A DNA stretch of 64,000 nt from Patiria miniata (Eukaryota; Echinodermata; Asteroidea; Valvatida; Asterinidae), in contig NW_024037063.1 in NCBI RefSeq assembly GCF_015706575.1, forward strand, positions 7,998,927-8,062,926, in the 5' to 3' direction. The notes beneath the pieces were generated by a model. It saw only the letters and a list, made by a program, of their open reading frames with translations. It was not told where the DNA came from and did not search any database. Each line of letters begins with the position of its first letter. The stretch's first letter is position 1. Of this stretch, positions 51,379 to 60,300 are shown one piece after another. Made by a program: the position numbers and the translations under genes.

Positions 51379-54300
51379 TACATGTGTACATGTACATGTA
51401 GCACCCTATAAAGGTTTACAAGGTACTGCGGCGCATATTGCAGCCACTGCCAGAAACACTAGGGCAAACCCCTTCTCTTAGCGGTAAGTGTTACTGGGTT
51501 CTTTAACGTGCATTACACAACACACAGGACCAACGGCTTTACGTCCCATACGAAGAACGAAGCAATAATGGTAAATTGCCTTGCTCAAGAGCACAAGCAC
51601 CATGTTCCCACGGTCACAAGAGTCGAACACCTTAACCATTGGACCACAGCACCCCAGATGATATAGTGTTTCTTTACCTTCTTTACACTTGACAGAATTT
51701 TTGTTCTGTGTGATTTGGACATTTTGTTAAAAAGTTACGGAAAATCTTGTAAAGACCGTCAAAATCTGTTTAGGCCACTTTCTTCACCTTCTTGGTTAGT
51801 TTTGGCCCAAGACTGGATTTGGATTATGTTCATCTAGCGGTACCTGCAGACGGTTTCTAGCTACATGTACTGGTACAATGTCCATGTAGCTGTAGCACGC
51901 GATGCATGGCGCTGGCAAGCTCACCCAAAAGACATTAATGCTATCAACAACACAAACCAAAATCCATTCTTGGTAAATCGGGCAAGCCGCCCCAAACAAA
52001 TCTGAGTTCTGAGTCTCTGGACTGGGGTGTCCAAATGAGATGGGATAAAGACCATTGTGTAGAGTATTAACATACCTTCAGACTCTACAGATACAATGTA
52101 AGTTTTGCAAAAAGAGAGTGCTAGTATTTTTAATAGTTATGGATTTACTGCTACATTTTTTTAGACGCCCTGTACAAAGCGTACAGGTAAGTAGTTAGAT
52201 GTGCTTTGCCCTTAAATTAACAAGGATACAGTGTCCACCTATACATGAGCTGAATAATAAGTCTTACCAGATTCGTGTCACTTCTGCTATTGTCACTGAT
52301 GTACTTTATATCTGTAAAAAGCAGAAAAATAATATGAGATTTAATGATCTGTTCTTGAAATTTTGTGACCAGGTGGTTCACTGAACTAAGGTAAACAAAT
52401 TATTAAACATTAACCAAGAAAGTTATAATTTGGAACTTAGCAGAAGATTTTGAAAGCAGAAGATTATAAAAGTACAAATGTTAAAAGCAGAAGATGCTAA
52501 AACACAAATGGGAGAAGTTAAAACACAAAATATGTAGCATACATGTACATGTTTGATACACATTAATGTGATAAATTTTCCAAAATCACCTTTAAATCTA
52601 ATTTTCAATAAAACTACAAAGTACATGTAGGTTCATGTAGGTGAAGTGCATTGTACATCCCGGTATACCCTCAAAAATGCAGACAACTGGTATCATTAGC
52701 ACACATGTATGATTGTATCATGTGTCCTTTCTCTATGATTGTACTGAGACTACATGTATACATGTACATCAATAGGCATTCAGAGCAGTATGCAGTACAT
52801 GTATGCATGTACTCTGATCCCTATCTGCAATTGTACTGCAAACCACAGAGTGCCCAGAGGCAACTGAATGGGGGAAGGTGATGACAATGTGGTTTTGTGG
52901 CGTACCAATATTGAGGCACTCCACAAAACTCCCAAAGCAGATCTTTGCAAAAAATTGCTCCAACAAAATGAAATTCAGGATCAAATTCAGACTGTGTAGG
53001 AATACTAATCACAAGTATGAATAAATATTATGAGCCATTCAAAATTATCAATGTTTTTAAATTGTGGGTCTAGGAAAATAGTTATCACCTGTACCGTGTG
53101 CACGCAATCTGATTCGTTTTTTGTTTTTTTTCCAATCCCGTCCCCATTTTGTCTATGGAACATCCCCTTGCACAGGAAGGGGGTATTACACATGTACAAA
53201 AATGTATGTGTTCTGATAAGGCGATTAATTATGCAAAACAAGCCTGGTCTTGACCTCGAGATTCTGACCATTCAGCGGGCACCATCTATCGGGTGATTTG
53301 GGTCTTAACCCATTGTGGTATTACAAAAACATGACAGCCAAATTTACCAGAACACCATAGTCCACATTTCTGATCGCAATGACGTCACAATTTCTAAAGT
53401 CAACTCCAATTGGCTGACGCGCAGGGTCGCATACAATTTGCAATCATGCTCACACATAGCAGATGTTGGTTACGGGAGAGGGCCGGCTCTATTGGACTTC
53501 CGTAACCGGCTCTGTTGGACAATGAGTGATACTCAGACTCCAACGTTTTTGGGCTGTATCACAGTCTGGTGCCCGTATCTATAGACTAATCCCCAAATAG
53601 ACTCAGACTTGGGGGGGAGGGCAGTTTGTAACATTATAAAACTTTACATAACCCTAACTCCCTAGGCGTTTTTGCTAGGATGTAACCAGTCCTGCAAAAC
53701 ATTCCAACTGCCGCCATGTAAAAATACCATACAAAATCATCTGTTATTTTTTTAATATGGTCCATGGAGGGGTGACCACTACCTCAATCCTGCAAAATCC
53801 TCCGACAATCACTGTCACTATTTTGAGGCAGAGCCAGTGACATCCTGGAGCAGTGCAGATGAAATCAAGTGCCAGTATACCGTAATTTCCTGCGGATAAG
53901 GCGCGCGGCGGATAAGGCGCAGGTCCCTAAAATCACCCCAAAAAAATTCAAACGCCAACAGATAAGACGCACCGCCGCATAAGACGCATGTTTGACCGCA
54001 CACAGAAGAACACCAGGCGTCACCCGGTGTCGGTACATCGCCACAAAGGGGCCATTGTGTTGCCTTAGAACGATCACACTATTCGGAGGATGAATTAAGC
54101 CGTGTCCGCACTGGACTTTTTTTTTGGAAGGTTTTACCGAGACGATAGTAAAATGAGAAATGGTCAAATGTGACCACTGTCCGCACTTGGACTTTCGACA
54201 CGGGAAAATTTACCCAGACCGCGTGGGAGAAGTAACCGAGCTGTCACAGTGTCAGTATAAATAATTACTCACCGTACACAGAAAACAAATTGCCGATCAC

Positions 54301-57300
54301 ATTTTCAGCCGCCGATACGCACAGTAATATTACACACGCCATTTGCATGCACAACATAATCGTTTACACGATATTATTTCATCTTGACACGCTAAATCTT
54401 GACGAAAAGGCCTGTAATTCTGACGCATTTGTGATGCACGTCGTCGAAGCCATGCCGCTGTACGATGTTCCGTGCGGCAGCAGTGCCATCAGTATTCGTT
54501 GGTTCCCATCGCATGCTTACAGAATCGAAGCTATGATGTGGGCCAGGAACCAGTGACTACGGCCTACGTACGGTACCGGACCATGATGTTCCGTGCATGA
54601 CTACAGTAGCGTATCAGGACGAATTTGGATCGTAGAAAATAACATACATCGGTGGAGAAAGAGAATTTCCGCAAATTAATTCTCAGAACGTGATCTCTCT
54701 TCTCTGTGTATGTATTTGTCCGTTGAAATATATATTTTAACGAGATTTTACCGCTCGGACTTGATGATACACCGCAGCGTGTTTCTACAAAATGTTCGGC
54801 CACACGTGCACTGAGGTTCGTGCGGTCTCTGTATGCATAACATGGCGCTCGGGCCGGAAGTACGCTTTCCTGAGCCGCTTTTACCGACTCGCACTGTTTT
54901 CATCTTGATTTTCAGGCTTGCAGAAAAAACCAACCGCACACCTTTGAGCAACACCAAAACGCGGTGAATGGAGGAACCTTGTTGACTTCGGTTTCAAAAT
55001 GATGCCGATTGTCATGTTGACATTAGTACTTCATATTATCTTAAGTCTAAAGCAGACTTCGCAGATATCCTCTACAATAAACACCCTCAACGTTCACACA
55101 ATAGAACTTGAGTGAATGCGATTTCCAAACGTTTAAGTAATTCTGATTGCAGCATTTTCGGAATGAAAAAACGGCCACAAAGATTAACGTTTGTATGACG
55201 GCATTGTTGGAATGAAAGCACGATCACTAGGGGGATCAACGCATTGTGGCATTGTTGGAATGAAAGCACGATCATGGGGGATCAACACATCGCGGCATTG
55301 TTGGAATGAAAATACGGTCACAATGTCTGGAGAGTTGAGCCTCGGTTGACCGCATTATTGATTGCGGCATTGAAAGAATTCTTCACACAAAGACCGTCAC
55401 TTTGAACTCAAGCGACACCAGATAAGGCGCACCTGTAGATAAGGCGCAGCGATGTTTTTGTGGTCTAGAAAGTCAGATAAGACGCGTCTTATCCGCAGGA
55501 AATTACGGTAATCTAGGCCGAAATTTATGCACAGCTGAGCATAAAAACACAAGGTCCAACCTACATTGTAAGACCTTGACAGTGCATCCTCCAAAATCAG
55601 CTGCACCTATGTGCCCTATAGCCTCAATCCTGCAAAATCTTCCATCTTGCATATATTTTGGAGGATTTTTAAGGGAAGGTTAGGGTTTAGCAGGTGCAGT
55701 CTCAGATATGTCAAACAATACTTTACATGTTCGTAATAAACGTTCATATGTAAAGTGTACACCTCCCAACAAAACACACGTGTACGTGTAATGTGTGTAC
55801 ACGTACAATGTACATGCGTAGACACATGTACATGTTCACATGTGAGAATATGCTCGTTAATAGTAAGGATGTTGGGCCAAGCCAGGAAAGCCTACAGACT
55901 AGCTTATCCTGACTTACAGACCTGCTCACATGTTACTATTAATACAAGCATCTAGGCATCATGATCAACTGGAAATGATAAACATATGGCTGGTTCAAAC
56001 CCTCTGCATTCCAAAGTAGGGTGCCAGCCAGTTCATGCTATACTGTGAATGTATACTGTATGAGTGCATTTAACACGTGTGTATGTGCGTGTACATGATA
56101 CAGTATACACAAGCCCAGGTTGGACGAAGTCTTCATTGCATTACGACTGACGTCCAGGATGAGAATTCTCTACATAAGACCACCCAAAATTTGGACCAGA
56201 TTTTTGTTACGTTTTACCTCGTTACAGAAGCTTATTTCACGCCTACATTTTCTATGTGTCCTTCTCTATTGATCCAGGGGTTCAGGAATTCCATATGTGA
56301 TGCTGACCGACATTAATCAGGAAATAAACTCTAAAGCAACGTTAAACTTGTACGTGTTTGTAGTCTCTTTTCATCAGTTTTATTCCCGAGTCGTACGTCA
56401 TGTACGTGCGCACGAAAGCGCGCACGCACGCTAGTGCCCTCATTTGTTTAGTTTTGGTTGGAACAGTGACGTCACTCCAGCCGACTGACGTCACGAAAAC
56501 GCTCAACCAATGACCAAAGCCGAAACATGTTTCTGGTAACTGGCGCAAAAACACGCTCGGTCATGGGATTAGCGACCGCGCCTTCAAGTAAGTGCGCGTG
56601 CGTATGAGGGTGGTTACTAAGCAAATCTCGCGTGCGCACTGCATATTCACGCTGCATAGTCTGGCTCCCAGACCAGACGTGATATGAGCGCCGAGAATAA
56701 TTGTCATGTCTAGGGAACCAGACTACACGCTGCACGGACGTACGTCATGTACGACTAGAATAGACTCTGCGGTGAGAAACTGATGAAAAGAGTCTACAAA
56801 CACGTACAAGTTTAACGTTGCTTTAGAGTTGCTTTAAAAATTGGCTACAAGGTAAAAATATTGAAATTATCGGTCATACATTTTTTCGCCCGGTTTTGAG
56901 CACTTAATACCCTGGACTCCCTCCGTAATGTAGGGGGGAAAGGGAGTCCACCTGGGCTACAGTATACACATACATGACAAAAACGTGAAATATTATTTGC
57001 TGAATTGTGAGGACGTTGGTGACACGGTTATAATTGGAAACACCTAAGACACAACAGAAATCAAGCCAGGCAAAATGAATTGAACATACATTTTTTTACA
57101 TTTACATTAGAAATTCGCAATTATACATGGTATACATGCACGTGTACATTTATTATTCCCAGTTACACCTGATGAACGTCCAGCACGAAGGACAATTATT
57201 CCCTATGTTTGTTTCAATGTGTCCGTTTTCCATTTCAAGAAATCGTGTTTCAATTGTAAAATTGTGTTTTAAAAAAGCATCATCACATTTGTCATGTTGC

Positions 57301-60300
57301 TGATGTAAACTGAAAATGACTGAACAAGCTCACTGGTAATACAACTGCCACACAATTTCAACTATATAATCACAAAAGATGTAAAGTACAAGTAGTTACT
57401 ATAATTGACATCACTATAGTCAATGTTATCTTTAGGAACTTTGAAAAAGTGTACATACACACGTAGCAAGCTAGGCAGTAGGCATACATGTAAGTACACG
57501 TGTATGTCAAACTTAAAATAGACTCAACAACAGATCCTTCATTACTGCAACGGGGCCCATTGATATCTTTCATCGATAACTTTGGCCAAGCTGGCCAATT
57601 GGCTGACATGACAGCTGTGAAATCCAGGAAGGAAGTTGATGGTGTGGACTTTCTTGAAGTACTAGTGGCATGACTTTCTCTCCTTTTGCAAGCGATGCTG
57701 AGTCAGAATGGATGCATGGAGTCTCCCCGACAAGAAAAACCTCCTGTGATTACCATTATTTTGGGGGTGATCAGGCTGATCCCCATCAATGTTTGACATT
57801 TTTCCAGCATGTTGGACATTAATTCTTCACAATGTTTTTTTACACATCCTTGAAACTACAGACAAACATCACCCCTGATCTTGAGCTGTGCAAACAATGT
57901 ATTACTGTGACATCACGATGATATCATCAGGTTCACTGTCTCAAACTGCTAAGGACGAGATACCCATTTACTTTGTTAAAAATGTAGCTTAACCAGAATC
58001 ACAGCACTTTTCTGGCCTAATCTCATAGACCACATCTTGGTAAACATCTTTGACTCCCGAAGGTAAAGTTTGCCTGACCTTTACTTTCTGGGTTTACCAT
58101 AGATCAAAGTTTTATAGGTGAATTTAAAATGCAAACAGACGCTTAAATCCAAAATTAAATCACGTTCTTCCAAACAGTTCACAGGATGTAACTGGTACAC
58201 ATGTGAACCATGAGTCCCAGATGTACACCTTGTTCCAACATCAACCAATAATCAGATATCAATTTTCAGGACAAAAATCGACAAAATACTTTCAACTGTA
58301 AGCATAAATAGTGTATCTGAATTCACTTTTGTACATGTATAAACCACACTACCTAAACAAGGAAACTGTGAGAATCACTTGGCTCCATGAGGCTCTACAA
58401 ATGTACGTCTGGTCTCCTCAAACATGTATGATAAATGCAGTTCAGCTATTGTACATGCGTCTAGCAGACAGCCTTGATGCGATGATTGTGGCTGGAACTT
58501 TACTGGTCAGGTTTAAAAATGGTCACTCTAGGGGTGGGAGGGGTCTGTGGGAGGGGTCCGTGTTTTGCCAATGACACATGTACATGTACATGTACTGCAG
58601 ATTCAGATTGTGTTGGAAAGGAGTACTGAAGTAAAGTCATCCTTTCCTGGCAGATCTTAGGAGTTGGTCCTCACATGCAGTGCATGCCTTAGAAAACTCT
58701 CTCTTCACTATGTGTATGTATTAGAGAGCAAAAATATGAATGTGACATATCAACATTGATGAGGTTGTCTCTACACTCACTCAGAATCAAAACATTATAA
58801 GTCAAATAAGCCACCCACAATGCTGATGCACCCCACCAAACAAGAAATCTTCAGCCGAAATGTACATGTACATTGTAGTGTATTAGCCCAGGTGGACTCC
58901 CTTTCCTCCCTACGTTACGGAGGGAGTCCAGGGTATAAAGTGCTCAAAACCGGGGGAAAAATTTATGACCAATATTTTCAATATTTTTACTTTGTTGGAG
59001 AAGCCAATTTTTACGCCGTAGTATTCTATGTGTCCTTATCTATTGGGCCGCTGGGTTCAGGAATTCCATATGCGATGCTGACCGACCTTAATCAGGAAAA
59101 TAAACTCTAAAGCAACGTTAAACTTGTACGTATTTGTACACTCTTTTCATCAGTTGCTCATCGCCGAGTCTATTCTAGTCAGCGTGTACGTCCGTGCAGC
59201 GTGTAGTCTGGTTCCCTAGACATGACAATTATTCTCATCGCTCATATCACATCTGGCCTGGGAGCCAGACTATGCAGCGTGAATATGCAGTGCGCACGCG
59301 CGATTTGCTTAGTAACCACCCTCATACGCACACGCACTTACTTGAAGGCGCAGTCGCTAATCCAATGACCGAGCGTGTTTTCGCGCCAGTTACCAGAAAC
59401 ATGTTTCGGCTTTGGTCATTGGTTGAGCTTTTTCGTGACATCGGTTGGCTGGAGTGACGTCACTGTTCCAACCAAAACTAAACAAATGAGGGCGCTAGCG
59501 TGCGTGCCCGCTTTCGTGCGCACGTACATGACATACGACTCGGGATTAAAACTGATGAAAAGAGACTACAAACACGTACAAGTTTAACGTTGCTTTAGAG
59601 TTTATTTTCCTGATTAATGTCGGTCAGCATCACATATGGAATTCCTGAACCCCTGGATCAATAGAGAAGGACACATAGAAAATGTAGGCGTGAAATAAGC
59701 TTCTGTAACGAGGTAAAACGTAACAAAAATCTGGTCCAAATTTTGGGTGGTCTTATGTAGAGAATTCTCATCCTGGACGTTAGTCGTAATGCAATGAAGA
59801 CTTCGTCCAACCTGGGCTAGATGTGTATCACAATGGATGCTTTAAGGCAGTCTGTAGTGTTGGCCTCAACTGTAGCCTGTAGGAGGTCACTGTACCACAT
59901 GTATACCATATGAATACATGGATATGTACTGGAATTCAGTTAAAAAGATACAGTAGCATCTGCCACTTGGGTGTGCAGCATAGATAGGGTAGGCAAGCCC
60001 ATAAAAATGCGACTCAAATACTAGACTTCCTCTGTCTTGTGAGCCACACACCATTGCATCCAAAAATTCCTGAATAGTTGTATTTCCTGAATTTGAAATC
60101 TAGACTGTTTTTGTCACTTCATATTCGCTTTGAAAGCTACTTTCCTGAGCAAAAACTAGGAAAAGTTGAATTCCTTACCACTAGATGTTTAGTTTTCCTG
60201 TTAAATTGGCAGGAAAAGTTTGTAGAGAGTTAAAAATACAATTTGTTTCAATTGTTAAACTGTTAACTGGAATACAGACATGCCACGCTATACTCACCTG

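Larger units (their letters stand above)
51001..52172. mobile_element. Mariner-like element with two nested insertions
   Basis: TA flanks at 50999-51000 and 52173-52174. Ends CAGGGTGTCTCCCAAAAATG on the left and ACATTTTTTTAGACGCCCTG on the right are inverted, followed by TAGCAGT / ACTGCTA. No transposase remains. It holds a MITE (51125-51332) and a SINE (51401-51655). Intron between exons 2 and 3; its right end is about 95 bp from exon 2. Confidence 0.8.

Noticed and set aside
56472-56735. 87-codon frame also present at 59194-59457
   Set aside because: Shared only because both lie in copies of one element; the few differences mostly change the residue, which does not suggest protein constraint.
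60263-60297. Read-through end of LEMD3 exon 1 as a 457-residue complete protein
   Set aside because: A consensus GTGAGT donor precedes it and downstream exons encode the conserved C-terminal domains; a short isoform remains possible but unsupported.
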